Part shown: positions 36,814-50,694 of the stretch, one piece after another
How the letters are laid out: every line of letters begins with the position of its first letter
Numbering within the stretch: position 1 is the stretch's first letter
Source of the DNA: Kwoniella bestiolae CBS 10118
Lineage: Eukaryota > Basidiomycota > Tremellomycetes > Tremellales > Cryptococcaceae
NCBI RefSeq assembly: GCF_000512585.2
Contig: NC_089242.1
Location: forward strand, 620,001 to 684,000
Reading direction: 5' to 3'
Length of the DNA: 64,000 nucleotides
Program-made: the position numbers and the translations under genes
Notes under the pieces: model-generated
Seen by the model: only the letters and a program-made list of their open reading frames with translations
What the model was told of the DNA's origin: nothing
Databases searched by the model: none

Positions 36814-38523
36814 TTACGCTGCAAGTGTCTGCCGCAGCAATTCTCCTGGCTTCCCTATAGGTTTTGACAACATGACTTCCGTTGGTGACCCTAGCGAATC
36901 TAGCTGTATGTTCCCAGTCTCGGTATTGGTGTCTAGGAAGGCTTCTATAGCATGTAACGTAGCTGGAAACACAGTGTAGGGAGGAACCGACAAGCCTGTC
37001 ATTGATCCGACTGGTTTCCCTCAACTCATCAGCATGTGCAATCTCATACCAGGGAGCTGAGACATCCGATTGAGATCGACTCACCAAATCCAGGTGTAAT
37101 AAGGAATACATCCGAGAAAGAAGGATGTGTAGTCCCAGCAATGGCAAAAACATGCTTCTTACTCTGCACTGTTCTGGATACCCTTATAAGTCTCTGGTAA
37201 TCTTCTGACAAGACGAATTCTTCTGAATTAACCGATAACATAGGGCACGGGATTGTCGAGTTCCAAGGTTCCAATCGCTCGATAGCAGGATCGAGAGCGA
37301 TAATAGATTGGGGTTTGAATCGGGGATTGGCTGCCGCAACAATCTATCAGATCGACCCAACTATCAGTTTACAAATAGTCATGGTCAAGCATGATAGCAG
37401 GGGATCACTCACGGCAGCCGTTCCACCAAAGCTATGTCCTGCCAAACAGACCTTCCCTTCACCGACCTCCACCAGCCCTTTCCATTTACTCCAATCTAGT
37501 GTCCTACTAGCCAGTAATCGCCCACTACCATTCTCTAGCGTTCCCTCTGTGATTTTCCGTATGATCTCTATCGTACTTTCCATCTCCACCAACCGTATCT
37601 TTAGCTGGTCATGCCGTAGGGTATTATCGTCTTTCGGCTGCTGATCTGCCGGACGATCTGGCCAACTGTAATCCAATTCTCTGCATTAGTCTTGCAGACG
37701 CCGGAGTCTATCGAAATGATGTATCGGCCACTCACTCAATATCAGTCCATCGCAAGAAGTCCACATCCCTCTCCTTCCCATCTTCACTAGTAATCTTGGC
37801 ACTTGGTCCAGTCCCATCTCGATGTTCCACAGCAGCTACCACGTATCCCCTACTTGCCAATTCCCCACATATGTGAGTATACATCAGACGTGAACATCCT
37901 ACTCCATGTGAGAAGATGATCAACGGCCATTTACCGCCTGAAGGAGGGGGTAGTATCGGCGCGCGCTGGTGCGAAGGGAATTTCAGCCCATGTACAGCGG
38001 AGAGAGCACCGACGTCTGTCGAGACGAAGCGGGATCAGCTTAGTAGTTGTGAAGCAGCACATCCGAGAGTCAACTCACAAGCCAAAGCTCTTATTAGCGA
38101 ATTCTCTATCCCAGCCATCCTCAAAAACCCATTGACCGTCGGAGAAGCTCTACCCACCACTATATCAGTTATTTTTTCACGATACAGATGCGAAGCTCAC
38201 CTAGGAAACCATACCGTTCCTTTCCCTTCCGACTGCGCTCCCTGCACCTCAGTCTGACAAGGGTAAAATAGACTAAACAGAACCGTATCAATCTCTATAC
38301 CCGCCTGACCAGCAGTATGCAGCTTCTTATGCCTGAAGCTCCCTATCGTTTGAGGTTCTATCGGAAACTCTACGTCAAGTACTCCGACGGGATATGAGCC
38401 AGTATAATCTGGTAATTGTCTTGAAAACAATGTACCGAATCTTGAGTGAGTGTAAGGGTTGGACACCTTCGGAGCGGCTGGTGCTGATCCTGGAGGTTGT
38501 CGGGCGGTGGTACTGTCTGCCAT
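36814..38523 (-). CDS. Platelet-activating factor acetylhydrolase-like α/β hydrolase
   Basis: Lipase-type α/β hydrolase of the PAF-AH group, which removes short or oxidised sn-2 acyl chains from phospholipids (family knowledge). In order: N-terminal PVGVLDVEFP, then IFSHGVGCSRLMYTHICGELASRGYVVAAVEHRDG (oxyanion/lid region), the nucleophile elbow GHSFGG, the acidic residue region around PMLSVNSEEF, and the catalytic His in AGTTHPSFSD. The last intron joins TPGF to VGSMTGLSVPP at 37088/about 37000, giving a C-terminus at 36814 rather than reading through. About six short introns; roughly 440 aa. No signal peptide, so it is probably intracellular. Confidence 0.86.
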
Positions 38524-39009
38524 GATGCTACGTTACTCCAAGACTATCGACTTTATGGGTGTCTATCGGTTACTTTGCGGTTGAGTTACTGGTGAACAGA
38601 GACGACGAGGACAATAACAGACAAAGCGGCTTGTCTCTCCAAATTTGAGATGCTCGTCGATGGGATGACGTCAAGCTCGGCAATTGTCGTGTCGTATGTG
38701 ACTTGTTTTGGTGTACACCGTACAGGCGAGACCCGCCAATCCTGCAATCGCTTCACATCTGCATGCAATCTTCGACTCCTCGTTCTCGAAACGATGGTGG
38801 GACGAGAGACGAGAACCATCAGAGATGTCAGTGACAATCAAATGCAACGAGTTACCCAGGTACAACACCGATGACAGATGTTGGGACAGGATCATGCGCT
38901 TTACGTAACCGAACCACCCATAAAGAAGAAGTCAAAGCGAGCTTCTAAGACAGCTACCATATTATAGGATGCATATAATCTATCTATCATGAATCTAACA
39001 TCAACGTCC
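38524..39009. other. Intergenic region between PAF-AH and PDR transporter
   Basis: 486 bp. No supported gene. It holds the PAF-AH promoter (minus strand) and the 3' end region of the transporter. Confidence 0.4.
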
Positions 39010-42000
39010 TTAACTAGCTTTCTTGGAAGCCTTGGATCGTAATTTACTAAACAGGCCGACAAATAATTAGCATACCGCGACGAGTATGTTCTGTTCTATT
39101 CAAAATGGCACTTACAGTAACAAGAAGACAAACCCATACGAGGAAAGTACGAACAGTCTACAACCCCGATTCCAATCCCAAAATCAGCACGGCCACATCA
39201 TCCAGAATGAGACAGAACTCACGCAGTAATGGCGATATCCCTCCATCCATCGACTTTATCACCCAGATTCAGCGTCTTCAGATACTCGTTACCCTTGGAA
39301 TAGGGGCAATACCGACATTGACTGGTAGCGTCTGGATTATCAATGTACCCTGGGTTCTGAGACAAGAAATCTTGCATGTAAGCCGAACAAGTTTGACCTG
39401 AAGGTGGGTCGAAAACACCGTATTCTTGTTCGGCACATTGGACGTCTACGTCCCACATGATTCGGGAGGTGAGACCACCGATTAGGTAATTGAAGGGGTT
39501 GAGGTAGTAGATCCAGTATCCTGTAGCATTCATTAGCATTGGCGCGATAGCAAGTCAGATTCAAAAGGACGGGCGACGTACGCCAGAAAGCAGTGATCTG
39601 AGGGTATGGTACCAAGACACCACAGAAGGAGACAAGAACACCGATGAGTAATGGGTTGACCAAGGCGGCGAATACAGCGTTGGGAGCGTAGGCAGCAACG
39701 AATTGACCTAGACATCGCCGTCAGATTAGCTACGTTCGAATCTGACGGGAATTGGGTGGTGTACTCACCAATACCGGTGTACAAGAACTCGTATAATGTC
39801 ATCTGCAGGTATACAGGACCAGCAACACTAGGCTTGAAGCTGAACCCTACGACAGGATACCAAGGAGCGAAGTATAGCAAAGCGCAGACCAAGAGATAAG
39901 GGATCTCCGCAACAATTTCACCGAAACAGAATGCTTGCCATGAATAGAGTTTGGCTTTCTTCTCTCTGGCTTCGAAGATATCTCGATTGGCAATGAACTT
40001 CGGTTGGGTTTGAGCGATCACACCGGCTATATTACCATGAGATATCAGGAAAAGTGCTTTGAATTTCAATAATTCAGAGACGGAAGGAAGTGGCACTCAC
40101 GAGCAACAAAGATGAACTGGAAAATTGTGAAGATACGATTCTGCAAATCTGCGTATTTATTCCCGATCATCCAGAACCTATATTCATCGTGTATCAGCGT
40201 ATGAATATCTAACATTGGAGAAAATCAAAAAGAGGCCACGGGGTAGTTGAGAGGCTGGGTGGGTGGGTGAGGACGTTGGTCCGGAAGGAAAGCAGAGGAA
40301 GGGACGGGGCGGAGGCGAGGGGGGGGGGGGGAGGGGACGAAGACTCACGAGAAACCATTAAACAGCGCCGAACCAATATGCAGCGCCACCTTATTAGTGA
40401 CATATTCGGTATCCCTCCACAATTGTATCGATGCTCGTTTGGTGACAAGTTTCAATTGTGATCCAGTAGTAGACGCATACTCGTATTTATCATCTTCCTC
40501 TGAATGTTGTCTTTTCCCGTTGGTATCTTTCTTGAGCTTTTCCAAATCTTCCATCCGGGCTTTACATTCTTCCGACTCGGACCATACTTTCGCCCAATCT
40601 TTGCCCTTTGATAGGTCCCCCGAGACGATATCGATCATTCGTTCGGCTGGGTTGACGTCTTTGGGGATTTTGACGTCGTGTTTGCTGAAGTAGTCGTTTA
40701 AATTGTCGACCTCCCCGACTAATACACAAGTCAACTCGTCAGCATTGATCCTCCAAATACCCGGCGGTTGATCCCATGGTGTAGCCTTGACTCACAGTAA
40801 ACCATCTTTCCTCCCGCTTTGAGCAACAACAACAAATCGAATTGAGCGAACAACGAAGCAGAGGGTTGATGGATCGTACAAAGTACGGCTTGTCCAGCAG
40901 CAGCCAATTTCCGAAGGAAAGACACAATAAGGAAAGAGCTTTGGCCATCTAAACCGGATGTAGGCTCATCAAGGAATAACAGAGATCTGATACCCCTCAT
41001 CATCAGCACTGCGCAACCTTCCTCGGGAGGATGGTGAACTTACGGCTTGCTAACCAGTTCTACACCGATAGTTAATCGTTTTCGTTGCTCCACACCTAAA
41101 CCTGCACCGGGTGTACCAATCATGGCATCTTCGATATCGTGCAGTTCAAGCAGATCAATGATGACGTCGACATAGGCGAGTTTTTCCTACACCCATTCAA
41201 CACCATCAATACCTTTCCTTCCATTGATGATAAGATTAAGGAGCGGTAAACTCACCTTATCAGACAAAGATCGAGGCTGTCTAAGCAATGCAGAAAACTC
41301 CAACGCCTCCCTAACAGTAGCTTGAGGCAGATGCACATCCACCTGTTCACAGTATCCCGTGGTCCTCTGGAAAGATACAGGCAGAGCTTCTCCGTTCATA
41401 AGCACTTCACCATGAATTTCACCCTCCGTCTTCCTCGCTGCCAATACATCCATCAAAGTGGTTTTACCAGCTCCGGAAGATCCCATCAGCGCAGTGAGTG
41501 TACCGGCTTTACAATATCCAAAGACGTCGTCGAGGAGGGTAAGGTCTTTTCCGTGGTTGTGGACTTTGTACGTTAGGTTCTTCCATGTGAATGTACTATT
41601 TCAAGTATCACCATCAGCTTCGCCTTCTATGTATGCATATACTGGATCATTATGGTGGAAAGGTGACTTACGTATTTTCAGCAGAGACACCCTCAGGCAC
41701 ATTCTCCTTCTCCTTATTCTCCTCCTTGCTGTTACCTGGTTTACCTGGTTTCTCATTCGTCTGCATCGGTGCACCACCCTGCTCCTCATCCTTCGGTTCA
41801 TTCCCATTCTGATTCGACGCTCTGATGAATTTACCTCCTCCACCTCGTTTATACAGAAGGATAGCCTTGTTGGATCCAGCAGCAGGTAATCGTTCGATAG
41901 TAATCACCGCCAAACCAAGGAAGAATAACCACAATGCCACGACTATACCGAAATTCCTCCACACATGCGATTTATACATGTCCAAAGCGGTGTTGACCCA

Positions 42001-44873
42001 AGCGGTTCCGTCCAGAGTGGTCGATCCAGGTTGAGCACCAGCGATGGCACATCCAGCGGGCGTGCCCATGTAGTTCTGTCCGTAGGGTACGAGTTGAGGT
42101 TGGATGCATTGTAATTGGACTCCGGCGAGTTCGCTACTCATCAGAGCCTCGAATGAGTAGTAGACGGGATCGATCCATCGGATCCACGAGAACCATGGTT
42201 TCATCGATGGTGTGTAGATGATATAACCGGCGTACTACATATGATAGCGGAGATATCAGCTTTGCCCCCCCGATGCAGGTCAAGGACGATGGCACTCACA
42301 GTGACCAAGATGCTGAACATCAGACCGGACACCTTCGAGGCATTGTTGAAGGTACCAAAGGAATAACCAATAAACCTGAAGAAAGCGGTCGTACACAGTG
42401 TGGTAATATAAGTGAATAAAAGGAACATGAAGTAAAGTCCAGGATCCGTTTTCAGACCAACCATGAAGTAGATAATCAAGGTGAAGATGATCAATTGACC
42501 AGCGAAGATCGGAAGATCGCCAATAGTCTGAGCAATCAATACAGCCGAAGGTCGATACAACGAGAAAGCTTTATGTTTCGCCAAGACAGCTCGTCCAGAA
42601 AACGCAGCGGTAGTCTCACTCAAACTGATCAAAGAAGGGTACAAGAGCGTCAAGAAGATCGCACCACCCCTTAGGAAAAGTCCACCAGTAGTATCTGATA
42701 CCGCGTAGAATAACGATCCAACCAAGAGAGCCTGGATCAACGTAGTCGCCTGACGAGCCCAGAGAGTCCATTGGTCTCCCCACCTCATTTGATAATCCCT
42801 GATCAAAGCCGCTCGGACCTGGGTGAAGAAGTCTACTTTCTCGGATCGCTGTTTTGGTGCAAGTTTGTGTTTCTCCTTTTGAAGTGCATCTTGCGTGTCA
42901 CGAGTCTGCTGGGACTTCTCGTCGCTCTTGAGATGATCTTCGAGTTCCTTGCGCATGCTCTTGGCGATATCGCTCTTTTCGTATAGCTGAGAGAACTCGG
43001 CTGGGGAGGTGGGTGCTTTGCCTTTATGACCTTCTTTGATGACCCTCTCGTTGGTCTACACAGCAAACATCAATATCGACATCATTGTAGTTGTCCAACG
43101 AAAGAAGAAACTCCTCACTCACGGCAGTCACAGAGGTCAAGAAATCCGCAGTATTACCACCATCAGGATGCACGAAACCAAGATCTTCAAAGTACTTTCT
43201 AGCCTCTTCTCTTGGTCCATAGTAGATCACTCTTCCTTCAGCAATGACAGTCACTTTGTCGAACAGGTTGTAAATCCCATTACCGGCCTGGTACAAACTG
43301 ACGACACTGGAATTCCTCTCTGTATCCGTGAGTGTTCTAATGACTTTGTTGAACTTGAGTGCGGTATCGGCATCGAGACCTCTAGTAGCGTTATCCCATA
43401 GTTGAACTGAAGCTTTGGTGGTAAGCACTTCGGCGATGGACACTCGTTTCTTCTCTCCACCTACGACGTGCATCGAACGTTAATTAGCTTAGCCACCATC
43501 GACCGCATAATTTGAACCGAGAGAAAGAGTAAAACTCACCAGAAACACCTCTCACATACTGATCACCGACTTTAGTATCATGAGTGTGCTCCAACCCGAA
43601 GATCTTCAATAACTCCTTCTTGGTCTTGTCCTGATACCGCTGTGAAGTCATAGGCTTATCATCGCCTTCCTTCTCAGGTAATCTAGCCTGCGGTGAAGGG
43701 GTGTTCATCCTCAGGGCGAAGTCCAATGTCCTCCCTACGAGTAAATTCGGATCATGTATATCTTCCTCCGAATTGAAGATCACATCCGCCTTGTAAGGAT
43801 TCAAAGTCTTATCTCCCTCCATATCACCATAGTAAAGCTTCCCATCAATACCAGCATACCCATTATGCAGCCCCGCCAAAGCCTTGAGGAAAGTGGTACA
43901 TCCACTCCCGGGTCTACCCACGACCAACATCATTTCTCCAGGTTTGACCAGTCCACTAAAGTCTTTCAACAGGTATCTCTCTCCCTTCCTTAGTCCCTCC
44001 TCACCCTTTTTAGGCGTAGGATCACCTTCCGTCCACCTCATATCCGCGCCACGACCAGATTCGCCCGCACCAGCATCGTCCGAACCACCCTTCTCTTCAG
44101 CTTCTACTCTTGCTTTGGCCAATCTCGCGGCCTTCTTCTTGTAATGCCTATTCGTCCATGGCGCGATGATCCCGCCGACGGTAGGCGCGTACGTCACGTC
44201 GTCTGCGCCTCCTTGGCCTCGTACGCTGAGATGATCATATGCCAATGCAAGGGAATGGTGGGGTGCTAATCCTCTTGACTCGAGCAATTTCTGATCGGCC
44301 TATAAATACACAAAGGATGACACGTCAACACACGCAAATACTTTATCAGAATATAGTAAGACCAATACTCACCTTGAGCTGAGCATCGTAACTCCACTCA
44401 TCACCATCGCCTTCACTGTTGGCTTCCTCCTGTCTTTGGCTTTCTCCATAATCACGTTGATCGTTCGAACTTGCAGATGAAGAATTCACTTCCTTTCCAT
44501 TCCCTTTCCTGATATCTTCCGCCGAAACCGTAGATTCACTGTCCGCTTTGGCAGCCGTAGTGTCGTTGGTGAATTTCGACTGATCGGATGACTGTCTCGG
44601 TCCGGTCTCTCCATTCACATTGGTCAAAGTCCTATTATCGTCGGCGATCTCTTGTTCTGGTTCTGGTTCTGTGCTGGATGATGAGGGTGGCTCCGTCTCG
44701 TCGTATGTATCTTCCTTTGTTTGTGGTTGAGTGTCTTCAGTGATAGCAGCATCTTCGTTCCTGAAATTGTTGTTGTTCCTTTCTTCTTGGGGTGTGCCCG
44801 ATCCTTGTTGATCCCTTGTATTCAGATCGATAGGTGGTGCCAGTACCGGTATACTGTTTGTGTTGGAAGCCAT
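39010..44873 (-). CDS. PDR-type ABC drug-efflux transporter (Snq2/Cdr/Afr class)
   Basis: Full-size ABC-G transporter in reverse order (NBD1-TMD1-NBD2-TMD2), exporting hydrophobic drugs and lipids at the plasma membrane (family knowledge). The N-terminal roughly 175 residues are acidic and disordered. NBD1 has the PDR-type Walker A GRPGSGCTTF (Cys for Lys), signature VSGGEKKRVS and ATRGLDADTA. TMD1 follows. NBD2 has Walker A GSSGAGKTT, the degenerate signature GVEQRKRLTIG, and LFLDEPTSGLD. TMD2 ends SKLRSKASKKAS at 39010. The asymmetric nucleotide sites are normal for the class. More than ten introns, one (about 40180-40346) with a long C-rich tract. Start ATG 44873 (MASNTN); 44882 is also in frame. 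Confidence 0.93.
40319..40331 (+). repeat. Poly-G run inside transporter intron
   Basis: Thirteen consecutive G on the plus strand within a G-rich stretch (about 40256-40338). In the transcript (minus strand) it is poly-C. Confidence 0.85.
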
Positions 44874-45916
44874 GATGGGCAATCACAATCACCCCTGACA
44901 ATACACCTAACAGAAGCAGAGAGCAGAGCGAGAGAAAGATGGAAGAGGTCCAAACGATACACTACTACTGTAAGTCAACTGTTCAAGGATGTTTGGGTAG
45001 AAACACTTTGACTACTCTATACATCTATTTATCTCAAAGCATGCTCGGTCAAATGGCCGAGGCTGACATCCAAATACAAACACCAGGTCTCTTACGAGAA
45101 GACCACATTTCATCCCAACCGAGGTAATTTGTAACTTTCAAAAAAAATGTTCGATCTCAACAGGTCGATCTGAAGCGAAACTGTGAATTAATTTTATCCG
45201 ATCGGCAAAAGAGTAAGGAGTTGCGTCATAGTTCCTGAATCGCGGTGCCCGGTTACATGACCAGCACACAAGCACACACCAGCAACAAGCACATTCTGAT
45301 TCCAGCGATGCAATCATACCATCCAGACTAGCCAGCATATCAAATCATAACCTTATTTGCAGAATGTAGCCCGCATCATACTTGCTCATCGCCAAGAAGA
45401 TGAGCAAAGCACATCATCATCTCGGTCAGGATCGTCCAACCTTTTGACACGAATAATAAAGAACGAATGCACGAGATGCAAATCCCTACTAGAGCTTCGG
45501 TCCAGATGTAATTAGCCCTTGCGGCTGGCCATTACCAAGATCGTTTCATCAATGGCTGTACTGGTAGGTATGTCACCGGTACCCGCTGACGAGCGTACTG
45601 AACATGCGGAGTCATTTCTCACTCAGCGCTCGGTGTGAGGAGAAGTTACATCGGGCACGGTGATGGAAGCAATCACCGGTAGGTCACGAAATTGGCATTT
45701 CGAAGCGAGACAGGAAGGATGGAGGTGTGTGGAGTTTATTTCATGAAAGTGTTTTGGTCGATCGTTGCAAGGGTGACCCTCACATCTAGAGGAAAGATGT
45801 CAAGTGCATAACTTGTCAATCAATGCCAAAGAGAACAAGAATAATCGTCATAGATTCATGTATCGAATTCGTAAAACATCACAAGGAAAATCAAATTCAA
45901 ACAAATTATAATGCAA
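44874..45916. promoter_or_regulatory. PDR promoter / kelch 3' region
   Basis: About 1.04 kb. No gene supported, and no tRNA-like cloverleaf boxes seen. Presumed promoter of the minus-strand transporter. Confidence 0.4.
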
Positions 45917-48612
45917 TTATATATGGTTCAATTCAAGCATCCTCCTAGCTTGTTCAGCGGTTTCATCAACCTCGAACGTAGTCTATGTCCATCCAATACA
46001 CAAAACCTCATCAGCACAGACCCCATGATCCTCCAACACAAAGCAAACCCAAGAGAGATATCACACTCACAACCTGTGGTAGATAAGCGCCAGCACTCAA
46101 ATCCAAAGTCCACAAATCATCAAACACGCTCTCTCCGTTATATCCCCCCGATATGAATATCCTAGCGTCATGTAGCAGCGCAACGTGATAGCCTCTTCCT
46201 GGGGGTATAACACCTTTGGGCGACTTGGTCTCCCACTGAAGTGTGACTATTTTACATGGGATTAGCACATATCATACTGAACATCGGGAAAACCGCAGAG
46301 TGATATCAATATGGGGTCAAATGTACTGACCAAGATTAAACAGCAACACGTCCTGAGCATAGGTCTGTCCATTATGTCCACCTATTATGAACAAGTACGA
46401 CCCTACTTGAGTGGAAGTGTGGGATAATCTATTATGCTTGACATCGGTCGTTATCAAGGTCCATACCCGTGTTTCTGTAATATCAGTCGCGTCAGCCAAC
46501 GATCATCACTATGATCTCGAGGATTGTGACTATGTAAAACTGGTTCTCCCTCTTCATCTCCGAGAGACAGAGGAGATTTCTGAGGAAAGAAAAGAACTAC
46601 CCACGCAAATTCAAAATATGTATATCCGCAAAACTCGCATGCCCATCCGACCCTCCAAAAACAATCATCTTATCCCCCACGAGATTTGCAGTGTGATACC
46701 CCTTTTTCTGCGGTATATCACCTTTAGTCTTCCATTCTTGCCAACTCAGATTGTTCAGGTCGGTAATATCCAGTGCCCACACGTCATTCAATGCTGCTTG
46801 GCCATTCCCTCCTCCGAAGACTATCAGGTAGTTCTTGTATAGGACGGTGGTATGGGCTCGTCGGGGTGGTGGGATGGGTGTTTTGGGGGTACCGATTGTA
46901 GGTCGGGAGAAGCGGTGGGTGACTGGTAGATACCATCATTTTGTCAGTATAGGCAATTTCTGTCACTTTGGCTTGTCGAGCGGAAATGGATTCATGGTAC
47001 CTCAACCGAACCTAGACTGCACTACACTCACCAGTATCCAACACCCAAACCTCATTACTATAGCTCGGACCATCCCCACCCCCAAATATAAACAACTTAT
47101 CACCCACCAGCGTCGTCGTATGCGCTCTGAGCGGTGGGAACTGTTCACCCCTCGTCTCGATGGTCGACCAAAGAAGACTCTCAGTATCGAACCAAGCCAC
47201 GCCCCTCCAACAACTACTCTTATCCACTCCTCCTATGATCCAGATCCGTTCTCCAACCAACGTCCCACTGTGCGCTCTGAGAGCCTGGTTGGGCGGACGT
47301 CCATGGAATGGTACAGGGGAATAATACATTGAGCTTGCCGGGGCTTTCCCAATGGATTTATTACTTGGTAAGAGGGGTTCTAAGATCCTGTTGTTTGAGG
47401 GCGAGATCACTTGACGAGAGGTCTTGGAGGATACTTTACGTGATTTGTCTCTATCTCTGTCTTTTACTGTTGATCCGTCGGTATTGGAGGTGGAAGCCGG
47501 GTATGGCACAGTCAATGACCTATCTCTTTCTCTTTCTCTAGATTTCGATGTAGACGAAGAGGGCCCAGAGATAGAGGGTTTAGCAGTGTTGGATCTCTTC
47601 CTTGTATTCACTGTCTCCTCGGCGCCGCTATCTGTCTCACCATCTTTCAACCTATCTATTGGATTTGGATTTGGTGTCGAGATTGACTGGTTGTTCGGTA
47701 GGTCTTCTAGCGAATTGCCAGCCATGGATTCTTTTCTTTTTGGTACCCCGAATGGAGGTCCATTGGAATTACTTGTAGAAGGAGATGACCTATGGATGGG
47801 ACCTAATTCGGGTGGTTGAGTAGTCGAAGAAGGGGGAGGAGTGAAATCTCGATCGCGTGTACGAGGGATAGTTCTCGATGAGGTTGAGGTGGAAGCTATA
47901 GGTTGATGTGGAGATGGGGAGGGGTGGGAATCAGGTTTCATTTGAGCAAGATGTGAGGGGTACGTTATGGGTTCTAAATCCGATTCGTTACCTGTCGGAG
48001 TCGATGTTCTACTACTATTGTTATTGATCATAGGCGATGGTCCAAGGTTGGAAGGTGATTGGTATTGATTCGTTAGCGGTGATACAGGTTGTTGCGAAAG
48101 TGATTGATTGGGTTCAGGTGTATTTAACAATGAAGATGATCTTGAAGGGGGTAATAATCCTGAACCTGTACTTGTTTCGCCTTGGTGTTGGGTCTGAGTC
48201 GATTGATTATGATTATGTTCGGTAGTTGAAGCGAAGAAAGCAGAGGATACAGAACTATCATCAACTACCACCTGAGATAACGAAGGGAATGTCGATCCTC
48301 TACGGTGATTTACTGTTTCCCCATGACCCGAGGTGGGAGGTGTGATATCGACTACAGGGGGAGGTGGAGTGGAAGTTTTCTCTGACCGTCGAAAAGGACT
48401 TCGTGCTAATGTGGGTAATCTCCTGAATGTTGATGAGGAAGGTAAAGTGAGATTTGGACCCGAGCCTGAGCCTGAGCCTGAGGCTGATGCGTTACGATGT
48501 CGACCTGGATATTGGAGGGAGGGTGAGTAGATGATCATTCAAGATTGTTATTTCTGTATGCTTGTAGTGAGATTGATAACATGAGAGAAGAGAACATACC
48601 ATTTGAATCCAT
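45917..48612 (-). CDS. Kelch-repeat protein with long disordered N-terminus
   Basis: A tiny first exon (MDSNG, from 48612) joins RHRNASASGSGSG at about 48511. The first roughly 410 residues are Ser/Pro/Asn-rich and disordered, with an Arg-Glu-Asp stretch. They are followed by kelch repeats: ALRAHSGTLVGERIWIIGG, LRAHTTTLVGDKLFIFGGGDG, RRAHTTVLYKNYLIVFGGGNG, KKGYHTANLVGDKMIVFGGSDG, LSHTSTQVGSYLFIIGGHNG and GRGYHVALLHDARIFISGGYNG. These form a six-bladed propeller. The last exon ends EQARRMLELNHI. Roughly 760 aa. It may be a polarity or scaffold factor like Tea1/Kel1, but no Tea1-specific coiled coil was seen. Confidence 0.85.
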
Positions 48613-49142
48613 TTTGAGTGTCTATATCTGTGTATGTGCTGTTGTATTGCCAGTCTGTGCTGAGAGGTATGGTTGTATGGTACAGAGCATTGATCGTCTC
48701 TCCCCTCCTTGGCGCCTTTCAAATAGTTTCCTTTCTCCTGGATGGGATGGCTACACTTCTAATTAGGTCTTCTGGTATCGCTTGGCGGATCTCAAACTGG
48801 CCATCTAGTAGATCAGTGAGTAGACGAAGATGACAAAGATGATCGATGTTGTCCGAATGGTTGATGAAATGCTAATGTATAATAAGGGAGTCAAATTCGA
48901 AACATGTACTACTCTACTTTTACGCGTCGCGGTGATCGTGGTCAGGAGTATCAGATTACTACTAGCACCATACGATTTTTTGGTAATAACACAAAGTAGT
49001 AATGTTAACGTTTCATCCTTGTTTATGCATGTATCATCCTATTCTCATTCCCCTGTTGGTCATACATCTAACATCAGATCTACTAGTGCCCTTCAAACAC
49101 CCCAAAAGTCAACTCATCCCGGAATAAAGAAAGAGAAAAGCC
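48613..49142. promoter_or_regulatory. Divergent promoter region kelch / 350-aa unknown
   Basis: 530 bp, AT-rich. No gene seen; open frames are short and without support. Confidence 0.4.
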
Positions 49143-50508
49143 ATGACGAATCAAGCTGAAACGGAAACCCAACCGACTACATCAAATTATTTCGAGGTAG
49201 CCGTCCAAGATGATAAACAGGCTATAAGACAGGAAGAAGAAGAAGAATCGATCAACGACAGTAACGCAAATGCGAGTACCAGTACCACTACGGCTGCTCT
49301 TGATAAAGCAGACAAAGCAGAAATCAGACGACAGCGTATAGAAGCTGCTGTGCAGAGGTCAAAGGGGGAATATAAGGCTGAGCACGCATATACAGAGAGG
49401 GGGGTGGGTTCTTCTCTAGTCTTTTAGAGATATCAGTGATTGGACTGATGGATGATTGATGATGTGATAGTGGTTCAACAGCTCAGAGACCGAGAGAAAT
49501 GTATTGTCGAAGCCGAAAGTAGATAAACAGCATTTGGGTGAGCAACACTCCTGTAAGATGATGGAGACATTGATTTATTGACCTCGTACCCTACATGTTC
49601 TAGAATATATAACAACATCCCTCTACTACGCCTCTCCACCCAAATACGCCGAGGCCTTATCATTGATCCTACGGTCTTTCGACCCGAGCCTAAAGGCGAA
49701 ATCCCTAGGAGGACTCACACGAGAGTTGTTCGATACCGCTCTGAGATGTGCTCTGGCTATAGGGGATGTTGAGAATGCGGTAAAGTTGGCTGATTCAAGT
49801 AAGAGTATGGTGAGTGTCTCACCTTGTCATACCACTATCATCCCTTCTATCAATGAACCATAATAACAGAGGAAGGAAACATCCAAGCTGACCCTATATG
49901 ATACCTACAGTGGAAAGGTCAATTCGCAGGTATAGCAGCCCTAGCATCAGATGCGTACATATCAGCAGGTAGACATATAGGTGAGCTTGGTTTCTCAATT
50001 CATCAAACCCCATGTGATGAATATTCAGAATCACTAATATCGATGATTTGACCTATCAGACGCCCTCACGCCCTTACTCCTCTCAATATCCAATTTCGGT
50101 CTCCACGAACCCCTCCTAAGCCGTTTATCCAACATCCTCAAGTCCATCGTCTCTTCCTCGTCCTCACCGAAAGGGGGAGAGGGTATCCAGCATCTCCTGG
50201 GGATATTAGATAAAGTGATCATCTGGAAATCAGCTCACCTCCAAAAACCTCTATTCCCTCCTTCTGTTTCTTCCGATCAACCTCAAAGTCAGAACCGAAC
50301 GACAACAAACGCAAATGTAGATATGTCATTTACCGACCAACCTCTCAACCCCTCTTTGATACTTCAAGAGCTCAATATCCAGGAAGAGGATGTCGGACGG
50401 TATGGAGATTTGATAAGTGGGTTGGAAGGGACGGTGGCGAGGTTGAATAAGGGGTTTAAGAGCGATCCAGCCGAGGAAGTGGTTGAGAAATCAGTCAGGG
50501 AGTTATGA
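49143..50508 (+). CDS. Conserved-looking hypothetical helical protein (350 aa)
   Basis: Not recognised. Five exons (49143-49403, 49471-49537, 49604-49809, 49911-49980, 50060-50508) give 350 aa, with all phases consistent, so it is a real gene. The first roughly 85 residues are acidic and disordered (EEEEES, Asn/Ser/Thr runs). Residues about 110-260 are helical: SLYYASPPKYAEALSLILRS, LFDTALRCALAIGDVENAVKLAD, KGQFAGIAALASDAYISAGR and LTPLLLSISNFGLHEPLLSRL. The spacing resembles TPR- or PPR-like helical hairpins. No signal peptide or membrane helix. It is divergent from the kelch gene and convergent with YMR1. Confidence 0.75.
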
Positions 50509-50694
50509 GATAAGGGATTCTCAGATAATCTCGGTGGAACTACCATAGAAGGGATCATTGGATGGCATAATATATTGCATAAAATCATCATTATCATCTC
50601 ATAGACTATAGTGTACATACAATCTGCAACTCTTGTATCTATACCATGCAAACTCAATCACCCAAACCTAAGCATAGAAATACAAGCCAGAGCA

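Noticed and set aside
36758..37153. Read-through end of the PAF-AH gene
   Set aside because: A splice joining TPGF to VGSMTGLSVPP gives a family-like C-terminus at 36814; the read-through frame has no similarity.
46835..47332. Plus-strand 165-codon frame
   Set aside because: Antisense to kelch repeats, which are clearly the coding strand.
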